DNA of 64,000 nt from Psychroserpens sp. NJDZ02. GTDB lineage: Bacteria > Bacteroidota > Bacteroidia > Flavobacteriales > Flavobacteriaceae. Every line of letters begins with the position of its first letter. Position 1 is the stretch's first letter. Positions 26,183 to 35,556 of the stretch are shown one piece after another. The notes under the pieces are model-generated. The model was not told the DNA's origin. It ran no database searches and saw only the letters and a list, made by a program, of their open reading frames with translations. The stretch is taken from assembly GCF_004843725.1 (NCBI RefSeq), contig NZ_CP039451.1:2359501-2423500 (forward strand), written 5' to 3'. The position numbers and the translations under genes were made by a program.

Positions 26183-27088
26183 ATGACAACAATACACTTA
26201 TCTTCAACGGGGTTTTTAATTAATTCAATTTCTATTACATTTCCCGTTTCGATACATACTTTAATATCTAGTTTAGATAATAATTTTAGAACATTTAAAG
26301 CGAAAAATAATTCTATTTTTACGTGGGATGATTTAGGGATTTTAGGGTATTCTGAAAATGGAGAATTTATAGATTCCCTAACTTTAGAATTCGAACCAGA
26401 TGCTTACGATTTTAGTCCAAAACAAAAATTCTCCGGAACGTTTTATTTTAATGATGAAGAGATTACTAGTTATTATAAAAGCCATAAGTCGGAGCGGGTA
26501 GAGCTGTTTGAAGGTGATGATTGTGGAGCGTTGGTACAACATAATATTAGTGCCTGGTTTGATGTTAATGATACTATTATTAGTGCTATTGAAATAAGTA
26601 ATTACGAACCATATCAACGTTCGGCAGGTATTGCGGAAGATAAGTACACTATAAAACAACTTGATGAAGAGCAAATCACGTTTACAGATTTAGGATTTAA
26701 ACTGTCTATTATTGAGGAGTTAATGTATGTGAAGGAATTATTGCAACCTAAATTTGATATCTACGAATTTGCAAAGTGGTACAAAGACCGTAAAATAGAT
26801 ATTGATGAAGAAGGCTATGAGCCTATTGCTGAGGTTGTACAATATTTTAAAGATTTACCAATACCTAAAAGATTCGCTTCGGAAATTACAGAAATCTATC
26901 AAGATGGAGGGAACGATATTTATATGAATTTGGCACCTTTTTCTGGTGGTAGTGAATCCGATTGGGATATTGAACTTAGTGCTGATGCTAAACAGTTTCC
27001 TAATTTAAAAAAAGTAACACTATGTTATGCCAAAGAGCATGTTTATAACGAATTTTTAGCAATGGGTATAAATGCAGAATGGCTATAA
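26183..27088 (+). CDS. Unknown 301-aa protein, DUF6892-like C-terminus
   Basis: Soluble protein with two parts. The N-terminal 140 residues are beta-rich and contain TWDDLGILGY and LEFEPDAYDFSPKQKFSGTF. The C-terminal part begins TDLGFKLSIIEELMYVKELL, then PKFDIYEFAKWYKDRKIDID, and ends with a leucine-rich strand-helix unit (FPNLKKVTLCYAK). I recall similar segments under DUF6892 and a partner DUF, but cannot confirm this here. The ending recalls an LRR cap. Single gene, divergent from the vWA operon. Confidence 0.65.
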   Translation: MTTIHLSSTGFLINSISITFPVSIHTLISSLDNNFRTFKAKNNSIFTWDDLGILGYSENGEFIDSLTLEFEPDAYDFSPKQKFSGTFYFNDEEITSYYKSHKSERVELFEGDDCGALVQHNISAWFDVNDTIISAIEISNYEPYQRSAGIAEDKYTIKQLDEEQITFTDLGFKLSIIEELMYVKELLQPKFDIYEFAKWYKDRKIDIDEEGYEPIAEVVQYFKDLPIPKRFASEITEIYQDGGNDIYMNLAPFSGGSESDWDIELSADAKQFPNLKKVTLCYAKEHVYNEFLAMGINAEWL

Positions 27089-27219
27089 TCACTTAAGCTT
27101 ATATCTGTAAATAATTATTGATACTTAAAAAGAACATTTAAAATTATAAAAAGTACGCTAATTACTGTGTGCTTTTTTTTATGCTTAAAACTTAAAAGCT
27201 ATTTCAGTATTTATTGATA

Positions 27220-27265
27220 TCACTGATTTCAGTGATAGGGAGGGCCTACATTAATCCTAATTTTG
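27220..27265 (+). promoter_or_regulatory. Dyad-controlled promoter of the 27.3-37.3 kb operon
   Basis: Operator TCACTGATTTCAGTGA (27220-27235), an almost perfect palindrome, is followed after exactly 22 bp by TAATTTTG (27258-27265). The ATG at 27290 follows 24 bp later. No other strong promoter or terminator is seen until 37361, so this could drive about 10 kb. Confidence 0.78.
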
Positions 27266-27289
27266 TCATGTAACAATAACAATAATATT

Positions 27290-27931
27290 ATGGGATTAAC
27301 AATTTCAAGTGGAATTTTAGTAGACTTTATAGAGAACGAACCAGAAGGATATCAAGCCTATAAAAATATTTTTGAAAATATAAATGTGATATTGGCTTCT
27401 AATAATTTAGAGCTGCATCAAGAGCCTGATGTTCTAGAAAAAGCACCTTTACATGTTGGTGGTTTTTCTTATAGTTTTTTACATCATTTAAGACGTTTTT
27501 TAGCCCATACTTGGGAAAACGAAGATAATGATGCTTGGTCGCCTTCGCCTTTTTCTGCTGAAGAAGATCCAACAGAAGATGCTATTTTGGAGGATCATTA
27601 TTCTTATATGTCTAGCCATTTATTAACGCATTCTGATTCTGAAGGTTTCTATCTTCCTGTAGAGTTGCCAGAAGTGCTTTTTAGTACTGATGAAGCACCT
27701 GTTCCTGGAGCAATGATAGGATCGTCTTATAATCTTTTAAAAGAATTGAAAGATGTGACAACGTATTTAGGTATCAAATTAGACGAAAATGATACCATTA
27801 CAAATTTATCAGAATTAAATACAATTATTGAGAATGAGGGGCCTTTTTGGATTGAAATATTAGTTTGTGTTACGCTTATAGAAGCTGCAAAATATAGTAT
27901 TACAAATAAAACAGCTCTTATTTTTAATTAG
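27290..27931 (+). CDS. Unknown 213-aa protein
   Basis: I use the ATG at 27290; an upstream in-frame TTG at 27263 lies inside the -7 box. Soluble, acidic protein (ENEDNDAWSPSPFSAEEDP near residue 84). It has no recognised family. The overall form, with a conserved Trp/His segment RRFLAHTWENEDNDAW and the later VPGAMIGSSYNLLKELKDV, is like cytosolic immunity-type proteins. First gene of the dyad-controlled operon. Confidence 0.7.
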   Translation: MGLTISSGILVDFIENEPEGYQAYKNIFENINVILASNNLELHQEPDVLEKAPLHVGGFSYSFLHHLRRFLAHTWENEDNDAWSPSPFSAEEDPTEDAILEDHYSYMSSHLLTHSDSEGFYLPVELPEVLFSTDEAPVPGAMIGSSYNLLKELKDVTTYLGIKLDENDTITNLSELNTIIENEGPFWIEILVCVTLIEAAKYSITNKTALIFN

Positions 27932-28004
27932 ACAGAAATCTCCTAATTGTAAATTTTACAATAAGCAATTAATCAATTATAATTTTTAATAAAACGTATT
28001 CACA

Positions 28005-29162
28005 TTGAAAACACTTCAGCCTTATTTTATCCTATTACTCGTAATGCTTTCATCTTGCAGTCAAAAAAGCTACACAGCACTTTATAGTGAAGATTCTATT
28101 TTATTAGGAGATGAGATTAAGTATCATTTATCTAAAAATCTTTTAAAATTAGAGATTGTGTACACTGTAAATGAACCAAGAGTACAAAAAAATGGTCAAG
28201 ATCAACCATTAGAATTAAAAGAGACTCAGGTAACTATAGAGGATCCTATTAAAATAACCAAGCTTTTAGTAGCGGATAAGTCTCAAACATTTTTTATTAA
28301 AGGGAAGCAATTATCGGATGATGCTTTCGTAAATATTGGAGACAAAGCAAAGGATGTTATTATTAAAGATAGCGTCACTATTTCTTCTGGAAAGATAGAG
28401 GCTGTTAATAAGTTGCAATTAGCCTTTTTAACGGACTCTAATATTGAAGTAGGAGCTTATAATTCTGTGTTAGAAATAAAGAATAATATTTCGAAAATTA
28501 AAACTAAAGATGAGGCTGAATTCACATTAAACTTACTGAATTTGTACAAAGACCAATCAACTCGGACCAGTAAAGATTTTAAACCATATATTAAAAAATC
28601 TAAAATAAAATATACGGTGATTATTGATCCAGCTCAACTTTATTCTAATCCTGGAAATTGGTCTAAGCTTAAGGGAGATAAAATCAGCCATACTATTGCT
28701 CCTAAACATCTTTTTAAAGATAAAGAGGTTTTGAGTGATGTTATAACGATAGAAGTTCAAAAACCAGAAACAGCGTCATTCTCAGAATTAATTAATCAAA
28801 AGTCTTCAGAAGGTATTGTTTACCGAAGCCCTGCTTCAGGAAAGGTAACAGTTTCATTAAATAAACAGACGCTTGTAAAGGATTCGTTAGCAATAGCTCA
28901 ATTAGGAACTGTTAAAATAATTGCTGTAAAAGATTTAAAAAGTCAAGCAAATTCATCTGTTCTATTATTCAAATCAAAAGGAGAAAATAGTTTGCAATTT
29001 AAAAATGATAAACTTTTTAAACTTCATAATACAGCAGAACATTTTGACGCCAATGAAACTGTAGAAGCATCACAAAAAATGCTTAGACGTGAATATGAAA
29101 ATAAAATAGAAAATATTGATTTACTAATCTTAAAACTTCAAGAATTAGAAAAAGAACTTTAA
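28005..29162 (+). CDS. Lipoprotein with TTG start, possibly DUF4831-like
   Basis: A 385-aa protein starting at TTG (28005): the next codons give a proper lipoprotein signal (PYFILLLVMLSSC) with Cys18, and the only nearby ATG is too far into the signal to work. The body is beta-rich, ending in a predicted coiled coil (RREYENKIENIDLLILKLQE). The segment EGIVYRSPASGKVTVSLN resembles the DUF4831 family of Bacteroidota, a tentative match. It is the only exported protein in the first part of this operon. Confidence 0.68.
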   Translation: MKTLQPYFILLLVMLSSCSQKSYTALYSEDSILLGDEIKYHLSKNLLKLEIVYTVNEPRVQKNGQDQPLELKETQVTIEDPIKITKLLVADKSQTFFIKGKQLSDDAFVNIGDKAKDVIIKDSVTISSGKIEAVNKLQLAFLTDSNIEVGAYNSVLEIKNNISKIKTKDEAEFTLNLLNLYKDQSTRTSKDFKPYIKKSKIKYTVIIDPAQLYSNPGNWSKLKGDKISHTIAPKHLFKDKEVLSDVITIEVQKPETASFSELINQKSSEGIVYRSPASGKVTVSLNKQTLVKDSLAIAQLGTVKIIAVKDLKSQANSSVLLFKSKGENSLQFKNDKLFKLHNTAEHFDANETVEASQKMLRREYENKIENIDLLILKLQELEKEL

Positions 29163-29231
29163 GTAATTCTTCTAAATTATAAAATTACTAAAAAGCGATA
29201 CATAAAAAAGACGTCTATTTTAAAACCTATT

Positions 29232-29435
29232 ATGTTAGCCTCTATAACAGTAGAAAATGAAAACTATTCAAAATAATTTATAGACTTATGTAAGCAGGGA
29301 GTTTAACCAGAGGTGTTTGTATATTTTGAATGGCCTAAAGACCAGTCTGGTGATTATCGTTTTGCAATACAGATTAAGTTTTAGTCAAAAGATTTAATTG
29401 AGGTATTTTATAATGAAGATGGTATGTTCGGGTAA
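29232..29435 (+). pseudogene. Remnant of an operon gene with in-frame stops
   Basis: One reading frame from the ATG at 29232 to TAA at 29433 gives protein-like sequence, including PEVFVYFEWPKDQSGDYRFA and SKDLIEVFYNEDGMFG, broken by TAA, TAA and TAG codons. No family is recognised. It fills the 285-bp gap between the lipoprotein and the YwqG-like gene and is likely a decayed gene. Confidence 0.6.
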
Positions 29436-29447
29436 AAAAACGAAAAA

Positions 29448-30155
29448 ATGACAGTAGAAGACCTTAAAAATAAAATAGTTAAACCTGTTACCAAATTTAG
29501 TGCAGGTGGTTTTAGACCCAAAAATACGATTGAGGAAAGTTGGATAGGGCGTGTTTTTGCTTATAATGAAGACGAAGAGATTCCGAAAGATAAAAACGGA
29601 GATTTAATGTTTCCTTTGGCGCAATTTTATCTTCCTAATTTGCCTTATGTTCACCCACGTATTAGCAACACAAAACTAATAACTGTTTTTATTTCGGCAG
29701 ACTTACCAGACTGTTTTGAACCAATGGGAGAGAATTGGGTGATAAGAGAATATGAAAATTTAGATACTATCAAAATTAAAAAATTAGAAAACCCTAATTC
29801 ATTTTTAAAAGCATTTCCGCTACAGGCAGAATTAGACGAAAATGATTTTCCCTTATGGGATGGTGGTGGTTTATCTATGGAAGATGAAGCAGAAGTTTTA
29901 AGGTTCGAAAATGAAGGCATTATTGAAGATTATTTTGATATCACCGAACATATATATGACCATAAAATAGGTGGTTATCCCTCGTTTTGTCAATCAGGAA
30001 TTGGTAATTCTGATGGGTTTGGAGAAGGCTTTGAGTTTGTTTTTCAGATTTCATCAGATGAGAAGGCAAATTTTAACGTGATAGATAATGGTAGTTTAAT
30101 GTTTGCTAAAAATAGTGACACTAACCAATGGAGCGTTTATTACGATTTTTATTAA
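29448..30155 (+). CDS. YwqG-like (DUF1963) protein
   Basis: A 235-aa cytosolic protein. FPLAQFYLPNLPYVHPRI near residue 51, the FISADLP strand and the late KIGGYPSFCQSGIGN segment are typical of the DUF1963/YwqG family. Family members act as immunity-like or stress proteins in gene-dense conflict loci; no biochemical role is firm. Stop is 16 bp before the next start. Confidence 0.82.
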   Translation: MTVEDLKNKIVKPVTKFSAGGFRPKNTIEESWIGRVFAYNEDEEIPKDKNGDLMFPLAQFYLPNLPYVHPRISNTKLITVFISADLPDCFEPMGENWVIREYENLDTIKIKKLENPNSFLKAFPLQAELDENDFPLWDGGGLSMEDEAEVLRFENEGIIEDYFDITEHIYDHKIGGYPSFCQSGIGNSDGFGEGFEFVFQISSDEKANFNVIDNGSLMFAKNSDTNQWSVYYDFY

Positions 30156-30171
30156 TAACATAAATTGTGAA

Positions 30172-30699
30172 ATGAAAAATGAAAAAATAGAACAAGCTTA
30201 TCAAAGTACGTTTTCAGGATTAACCATGTATTATAGAGATTGCGAACTTACAGAACATTTAATTTCTGCCTATAAAATAGACCAAATTATACAAGAAAGA
30301 GGGTTTGCAGACGTGTCTAACCGTGCAGAAGGTTTAAGTAAAAATGTTAGGTTTGCCATTGCTTCAAATGCAGCATCAAATTTAGGCGAAATAAATCCTG
30401 ATGTTGCAAAATATGGATTTCATATAATTACTTCTGGTGCTTATTTTAAGGTGTTAGATATTTATAAAATCGGTAATAAAACACAAATTATGCTTATGCA
30501 TTTTAATGAAAACTATTTAGACGTTTTCAATACAACAAAATCCAATATAGAAGATAAAATAGTATTGGTAGGTAGAAAAAGTTTAGAGATTAAAATCAAA
30601 ATGCAACCCAATGCAATCTTAAATAACGAAGAATGGACAGAACGCACAAAATCCCCAATAGGAATGACTGATTCTGGCACTTTTTTTCAAATAAAATAA
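30172..30699 (+). CDS. Unknown 175-aa protein
   Basis: ATG at 30172 gives 175 aa; an upstream in-frame start at 30103 would overlap the previous gene by 53 bp. The segment LSKNVRFAIASNAASNLGEI and later VLDIYKIGNKTQIMLMHFNE describe a mixed alpha/beta soluble protein. No family is recognised. It lies between the YwqG-like and DUF2314 genes and is probably cotranscribed with both. Confidence 0.7.
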   Translation: MKNEKIEQAYQSTFSGLTMYYRDCELTEHLISAYKIDQIIQERGFADVSNRAEGLSKNVRFAIASNAASNLGEINPDVAKYGFHIITSGAYFKVLDIYKIGNKTQIMLMHFNENYLDVFNTTKSNIEDKIVLVGRKSLEIKIKMQPNAILNNEEWTERTKSPIGMTDSGTFFQIK

Positions 30700-30724
30700 A
30701 TTAAAAAAACATTTAAATCAAGTT

Positions 30725-31483
30725 ATGAAAGAAGAAAATAAAACTGTTTTTTATGCAGAGCAAAACAAAAAGATGGAAGAGGCCTATGTTAAAGCACAGG
30801 CAACATTTAATTACTTCTGGCGTGAAGTATATTGGGAAAGTAAAAGAGTTGTTCCTGCACACGATTTAGCTTTAGTGAAAATTCCTTTTCAGCAGGTCGT
30901 TGAAGGCCGAGAAACGCCATTGGTAGAGCATATGTGGATTAGCGACATTGATTTTGATGGAGAATTAATTACAGGCGTTTTAAAAAACTCACCAAATAAA
31001 TTAACTAATGTTGCGGAAGGCGATACTATTACCAGAAAACTATCAGAAATATCAGATTGGATGTTATCTATAGACCGTAAAACTTACGGCGGATATACTA
31101 TTCAAGTACTACGCTCGGGTATGACAGAGGAAGCAAGAAAGCAACACGATAATGCTTGGGGATTAGATTTTGGAGACCCTAATAATATTCTAGTGGCTTA
31201 TCAGCAGGAAGAAAATGAAGAAAACCTTATTGAGCACCCAATGAGCAAAGCTATGGAAGAGCCAGCTAGGGATTACTTTACCGGGAATTTAGATGTTGTA
31301 AAAGCTGCAGATGAAAATGGAGTAACCAGATTACATAGCGAAACTATTGCGGGAAACAAAACCGCTGTCGATATTTTATTAGAACTAGGTGCAGATAAAA
31401 ATGCTAAAACCAATACAGGGAAAACAGCTTTAGATTTTGCTATAGCTTTAAATTGGTCACACCTTATACCTGTTTTACAATAA
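30725..31483 (+). CDS. DUF2314-ankyrin repeat protein
   Basis: A 252-aa protein. Residues 15-130 fit DUF2314: FNYFWREVYWESKRVVPAHD, a valine/lysine strand, EHMWISDIDFDGELITGVL, and the ISDWMLSIDRKTYGGYTIQVL segment. Residues 195-250 form two ankyrin repeats (NGVTRLHSETIAGNKTAVDI and TGKTALDFAIALNWSHLIPV). Ankyrin proteins of this kind are common as immunity proteins in Gram-negative polymorphic toxin loci. Soluble. Confidence 0.85.
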   Translation: MKEENKTVFYAEQNKKMEEAYVKAQATFNYFWREVYWESKRVVPAHDLALVKIPFQQVVEGRETPLVEHMWISDIDFDGELITGVLKNSPNKLTNVAEGDTITRKLSEISDWMLSIDRKTYGGYTIQVLRSGMTEEARKQHDNAWGLDFGDPNNILVAYQQEENEENLIEHPMSKAMEEPARDYFTGNLDVVKAADENGVTRLHSETIAGNKTAVDILLELGADKNAKTNTGKTALDFAIALNWSHLIPVLQ

Positions 31484-31503
31484 TGTAACTTACCATTTTT
31501 AAA

Positions 31504-31923
31504 ATGAAAACAAAATTCACATCCATTTTTATAGGGGTTTTATCCATTATTGCACTTTCTTGGTTGTTTTTTAAGCATCAGGAAGATGCAAGTCTGGATT
31601 TAATTTTTGATAAAAAAATTATTGATGGAGACCTTGTTTTTCGTTCTGTTAATACAGGGGATTCCGACGTAGCACATTATAATGAATTTGGAATTATCGA
31701 AAAATCCTTAGGTAAACTTTATGTTTGGGATAACCAAAATACAATGAAAAGAAGTTTTCAAGACTGGGTAAAGGAAGGAAACGGAGGGCATATTAAAGTT
31801 TATAGTATGAAATCGTTAGATTTTGATATCAATAAGCAAGAACTGAAAGATGGGACATATAATCATGTAATGAATTCTGATGCTTTAGTGTTTATAACTG
31901 AAAATAAGCAAGTCGAAAACTAA
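31504..31923 (+). CDS. Small membrane-anchored protein
   Basis: A 139-aa protein with one N-terminal helix (residues 5-24, SIFIGVLSIIALSWLFF). The rest is a soluble domain outside the cytoplasm with motifs IDGDLVFRSVNTGDSDVAHY and SFQDWVKEGNGGHIKVY; these resemble YiiX/NlpC-like (YebB) beginnings (EGDLVFR), but the sequence is too short for that fold. Followed by an SMI1/KNR4 gene after 12 bp. Confidence 0.65.
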   Translation: MKTKFTSIFIGVLSIIALSWLFFKHQEDASLDLIFDKKIIDGDLVFRSVNTGDSDVAHYNEFGIIEKSLGKLYVWDNQNTMKRSFQDWVKEGNGGHIKVYSMKSLDFDINKQELKDGTYNHVMNSDALVFITENKQVEN

Positions 31924-31935
31924 AAAAAAGATGAA

Positions 31936-32541
31936 ATGAATACGATAGCAGAGACATACATTTCAGGACTTAAAAAAGCCTATTACAATGCTAAAGCCAA
32001 AGACATCTGGGATCATTTTGAAAACATAAAACACGGTGCATCTCAAGAAGATTTAGATCAACTTAAAGCCGATTGTTCTTCTATTCCTAAGGCATTAATT
32101 GATTTATTACAGTATGTAGATGGCACGTATTGGAGAACTTATGGCGACGAAGATATTGCTTTCACCTTATTGGGTTCTGATTTATCTAAATGTCGATATT
32201 ACTTATTATCGTCTCAGCAAATTTTAAAAAATCAAGGTGATGCACCATATAATTTTCAAGATTATTTATATGGAGAATATGATGTAGTAGACATAGATGA
32301 AAAAATATTAAAACATGCAAAGGACCTTAATTGGCTTCATTTTTCAGATTGTACAAATAACGGCGGAACGTCTCAACTTTACATAGATTATAGTCCTTCT
32401 GAAAAAGGAAAAATAGGTCAAGTAGTGAGATTTCTTCATGACCCAAATGAGTTTGAAGTCATTGCAGATAGTTTTGACGACTATTTGCAAATGTTAATAG
32501 ATTACGAATTCAATTTTATACGTGAAGATAATTTAGATTAG
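31936..32541 (+). CDS. SMI1/KNR4 (SUKH) family protein
   Basis: A 201-aa single-domain SUKH protein: LKADCSSIPKALIDLLQYVDGTYW is the first conserved helix and turn, ending in the DG motif, and WLHFSDCTNNGGTSQLYIDY plus the terminal VIADSFDDYLQMLIDYE are the later conserved strands and helix. Likely a cytosolic immunity protein in a polymorphic toxin setting. Confidence 0.85.
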   Translation: MNTIAETYISGLKKAYYNAKAKDIWDHFENIKHGASQEDLDQLKADCSSIPKALIDLLQYVDGTYWRTYGDEDIAFTLLGSDLSKCRYYLLSSQQILKNQGDAPYNFQDYLYGEYDVVDIDEKILKHAKDLNWLHFSDCTNNGGTSQLYIDYSPSEKGKIGQVVRFLHDPNEFEVIADSFDDYLQMLIDYEFNFIREDNLD

Positions 32542-32582
32542 TACTATCTTTAAATGGTAAACTAAATTTAATTAAAATTAAT

Positions 32583-33239
32583 ATGGATAAAGAGACTTAC
32601 AAAAATAAATTTACAGAAGATGATGCTGTTGGATGGAAATCAATAGATGAAGCCTTAGAGAAAATTTATGGAGATTCTGAGCCTAAACATTATGGTCCTT
32701 TATGTGGTATTCATTATAGTGCAGGAGGAGAAGATCCAATAGATGGTGCTAGTATTTATAACTCTAAGGCACAAGAGTCTCATAAACATGTGGTTAGTTA
32801 TGGAATGTCAGAGTTGTATTATAATGAAGATAAAGCAGGTGGCGAATTTAGTAAATGGGGTTTAGAATTTACTTTCAGGCTTAAAACAAGTGTAAACAAT
32901 AAAGACGAACCGACATGGATTATTCAGGTCATGAATAATTTAGCGCGGTATATGTATAAAAGTGGAAATTGGTTTGAAGAGAATCATTTTATTCCAGCAA
33001 ACGGACCTATTAAATTAAATACTGATACTAAACTTGTCGGTTTTGTTTTTGCAGTTGATCCAGAGTTAGGAAAAGTACAAACACCACATGGGGAAGTTAC
33101 GTTTTTACAATTGGTAGGTATTACAGCAGATGAACTAAAAAGATTAAAGGATGCCCCAAGTACAACGGAAGTTGAAAAGTTAATTAATGAGTTGAAAAAA
33201 GAAAACCCGTTATTAATAACAGATTTAGATAGAGAATAA
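32583..33239 (+). CDS. Suppressor-of-fused (SUFU) domain protein
   Basis: A 218-aa protein matching the SUFU family: GWKSIDEALEKIYGDSEPKHY, the DPIDGASIY segment, HVVSYGMSELYYNEDKAGG, and SKWGLEFTFRLK are the diagnostic pieces. In bacteria, SUFU proteins are recurrent immunity proteins beside polymorphic toxins. Soluble. There is a 41-bp gap to the preceding SUKH gene. Confidence 0.9.
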   Translation: MDKETYKNKFTEDDAVGWKSIDEALEKIYGDSEPKHYGPLCGIHYSAGGEDPIDGASIYNSKAQESHKHVVSYGMSELYYNEDKAGGEFSKWGLEFTFRLKTSVNNKDEPTWIIQVMNNLARYMYKSGNWFEENHFIPANGPIKLNTDTKLVGFVFAVDPELGKVQTPHGEVTFLQLVGITADELKRLKDAPSTTEVEKLINELKKENPLLITDLDRE

Positions 33240-33346
33240 TTTCAAGTTAAAAAATAGATATAACCTATTTAAACCGTATTAAATGGATTTAGTAATACCG
33301 TTGGTACAAAGTGAAAACTTTTAAAAAGGGGCAATCCATATTGGAT

Positions 33347-33775
33347 ATGAAAAAAATAGTAATCTCGCTTACCATATTTCTTGTTGTTTTAATAACGTAT
33401 TCTATTATTCATTATACCAATCGAGAAAATTTTAAAGTAGATGAAAGTCATGTTTCTCAGTCTTTAGATGGTAGTTTAGTGCTATATATGGAATCTGCAA
33501 ATGTTGATGATAATGCTTATTGCAAAATTTTCCTTTTTGATACAAAAGTGTATCCAAATTTAAAGGAAGAAGGGACGTTTCCATCAAAATTGCAGAAAAA
33601 CAATCCGAAGGCATTATTCTATATTCCTTTAAAATTTTATGCTCGAATTACAACTTTTAAATGGCATGAGAAAAACAACACAGTCAGTATTAATCAACCG
33701 GCTGTAAATGATGTGAAAGCTTTAAACTACGAAATTGATTTGAACAATTTTAGCTTTTACGAAACGAAAGAATAA
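33347..33775 (+). CDS. Small membrane-anchored protein
   Basis: A 142-aa protein; I chose the ATG at 33347, since the upstream in-frame GTG start at 33311 gives a charged leader before the helix. One transmembrane helix spans residues 3-22 (KIVISLTIFLVVLITYSII). The remainder is a soluble exported domain of mixed beta type. No family is recognised; similar in layout to the 31504 protein. Confidence 0.65.
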   Translation: MKKIVISLTIFLVVLITYSIIHYTNRENFKVDESHVSQSLDGSLVLYMESANVDDNAYCKIFLFDTKVYPNLKEEGTFPSKLQKNNPKALFYIPLKFYARITTFKWHEKNNTVSINQPAVNDVKALNYEIDLNNFSFYETKE

Positions 33776-33860
33776 ACGTATTTAGATAAGACGTTTAAGT
33801 GGACGCTTAGGTGAGTTTTTCATAAATAAATAGTAATAATTCTAATAGAATAATAACAAT

Positions 33861-34319
33861 ATGGATTTAGAAAATGCCATCATAAAAATTCAAAACTTCG
33901 ATGTCAATGATGATATGGAAGCTTATGAAATGAGTGAGTTTTTTGATGCTATTGGCGACGAATTAACTGATGTGGAAACGTTTACAAGTTCTCAAAAGCA
34001 ACAATTGATTCAGGTGCTTTTTGATTTTCTAAAACGTCAAGATCCAGAGTTAGAAGAAAACTTTTCTTTCATCCATTTTATAGAACATGTAGACAAGCCA
34101 GACTACAAGATTTATAATGCTGAGTTGCTAAAATTCAATACAGAAAACGGAACTACTACGGCTACCCTTTTATTGAATCGGTTTATCAATGGTTTAAAAG
34201 AACAGAAACGTAAAAAATATATCGATTTATTAAAAGCGATTTCTGAGAATAGAAATTATACCGATTTTGTTAGAGTTGAAGCATTGAGTTATTACGAACA
34301 TCAAACTGAAAAAGGATAA
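33861..34319 (+). CDS. Unknown helical 152-aa protein
   Basis: All-helical, acidic, soluble protein (LENAIIKIQNFDVNDDMEAY to the end) with HEAT-like helix pairs. It ends 2 bp before the start of the dioxygenase-like gene, so translation is probably coupled. The small helical type is common among immunity proteins; no family is recognised. Confidence 0.68.
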   Translation: MDLENAIIKIQNFDVNDDMEAYEMSEFFDAIGDELTDVETFTSSQKQQLIQVLFDFLKRQDPELEENFSFIHFIEHVDKPDYKIYNAELLKFNTENGTTTATLLLNRFINGLKEQKRKKYIDLLKAISENRNYTDFVRVEALSYYEHQTEKG

Positions 34320-34321
34320 AC

Positions 34322-35539
34322 ATGGAAAACGCACTTTCTAAAACTAAAAATATTTTAATTGATTTAAGTACTTCCGAAGCTGTTTCAGAAGCATTACAAT
34401 ACGTGTTAACTCATTTTAATGGTGTTGTGGTAAAGCGTTATTCTGATATTACCACTACCGAAAAATCAATCCAAATTTTTGCACTGGGAGATATAAGTTT
34501 GTTAGACGCTAAATCTGAAGATGTTTTCATTATCAAAGAATTTTCTTCTAATTACGAAGACCTTACAACGCCAAACTTAAAAGTGATAAGTGAAGGTCAA
34601 GTTCCAATAAATGTATACAATGCAGGTGTATTTTATCGTCAGTTTTTTGAAGGCGATAATTACTTTTCAAAAATAGAAAAAGAACATCAATTTCAAAATT
34701 TAACCGAGTCTACCAAACAATCTGTAGCCTTAAGAAAGGGCATTTATCTAAGTGAAATCACAAAAGAAAAATCGACTAAAAACGAAGAACAACTTCATTT
34801 TAAATTATTAAGATGTTCTACCAACTTAACAGGACCAACAGATAATTTTAGACCAACAGATACGCATATAGTTAATAAAATTAACGCAGCAGTAAAATTT
34901 GATTTTGAAAAAGACACCGAATTAAACCATGTATTAGCTCAGATTTACCAGAATAAAAAGAAAGATAAAGACCATCCAAAAGATGTAAAAGCCAAGATTA
35001 AAGCGCATTCTGACAAAACTAAAGATATGCCAAAGGAAGGTTTAATTGCCTTTTGTACTTTTTATGATAATACTAATTTGGATAAGTTGAGCCCTTCTAA
35101 AACTAATAAGTTCGATAGAATTTATGGTAAATCTAGCGGATTAAGCAGATTGCTTTTTAAATTAAAATCCTCTGTAAACGATGCTACTTTAGTTGAAGAA
35201 TTCTCGGTGACTTTGTACCCAAATTCTGTGTTTTTAATTCCGTTGTCTACCAACAGGTTATACACGCACGAGATAAGACCATCTGTTTTAGATATCGATT
35301 TAATTCCGATTAGAATGGGCTATGTCATTCGTTGTTCTAATCTAGAAGCTGTTTACACAAACGATCAAACCTATATTGAAAATGAAGGTGAACTGATTAA
35401 ATTAGAACCAATGGTTACCGAAAACCTAGAAGATTTAAGAACGTCTTATTACCAAGAAAACAAGACCGTAAAACGTGTAGATTATGGTAAAGTGCACTTT
35501 AGTATGAATACTGGAGATTATAAAAAACCAATCTATTAA
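34322..35539 (+). CDS. Degenerate 2OG-Fe(II) dioxygenase-like protein
   Basis: A 405-aa soluble protein. The C-terminal part, from about residue 230, shows a double-stranded beta-helix ending as in AlkB-like enzymes: LYPNSVFLIPLSTNRLYTHEI with the distal His near 318, then PIRMGYVIRCSN, where Arg sits where the 2-oxoglutarate carboxylate is held. I find no HxD/E iron motif before it, so catalysis is doubtful. Next to a similar protein that has the motif, it may be a non-catalytic partner. The N-terminal 150 residues are a separate alpha/beta domain (TKNILIDLSTSEAVSEALQY). Confidence 0.6.
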   Translation: MENALSKTKNILIDLSTSEAVSEALQYVLTHFNGVVVKRYSDITTTEKSIQIFALGDISLLDAKSEDVFIIKEFSSNYEDLTTPNLKVISEGQVPINVYNAGVFYRQFFEGDNYFSKIEKEHQFQNLTESTKQSVALRKGIYLSEITKEKSTKNEEQLHFKLLRCSTNLTGPTDNFRPTDTHIVNKINAAVKFDFEKDTELNHVLAQIYQNKKKDKDHPKDVKAKIKAHSDKTKDMPKEGLIAFCTFYDNTNLDKLSPSKTNKFDRIYGKSSGLSRLLFKLKSSVNDATLVEEFSVTLYPNSVFLIPLSTNRLYTHEIRPSVLDIDLIPIRMGYVIRCSNLEAVYTNDQTYIENEGELIKLEPMVTENLEDLRTSYYQENKTVKRVDYGKVHFSMNTGDYKKPIY

Positions 35540-35556
35540 TTTGAAAGTATAATCTT

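Noticed and set aside
34322..35539. A second active dioxygenase
   Set aside because: Only the distal His and Arg are seen; no HxD/E iron motif precedes them.
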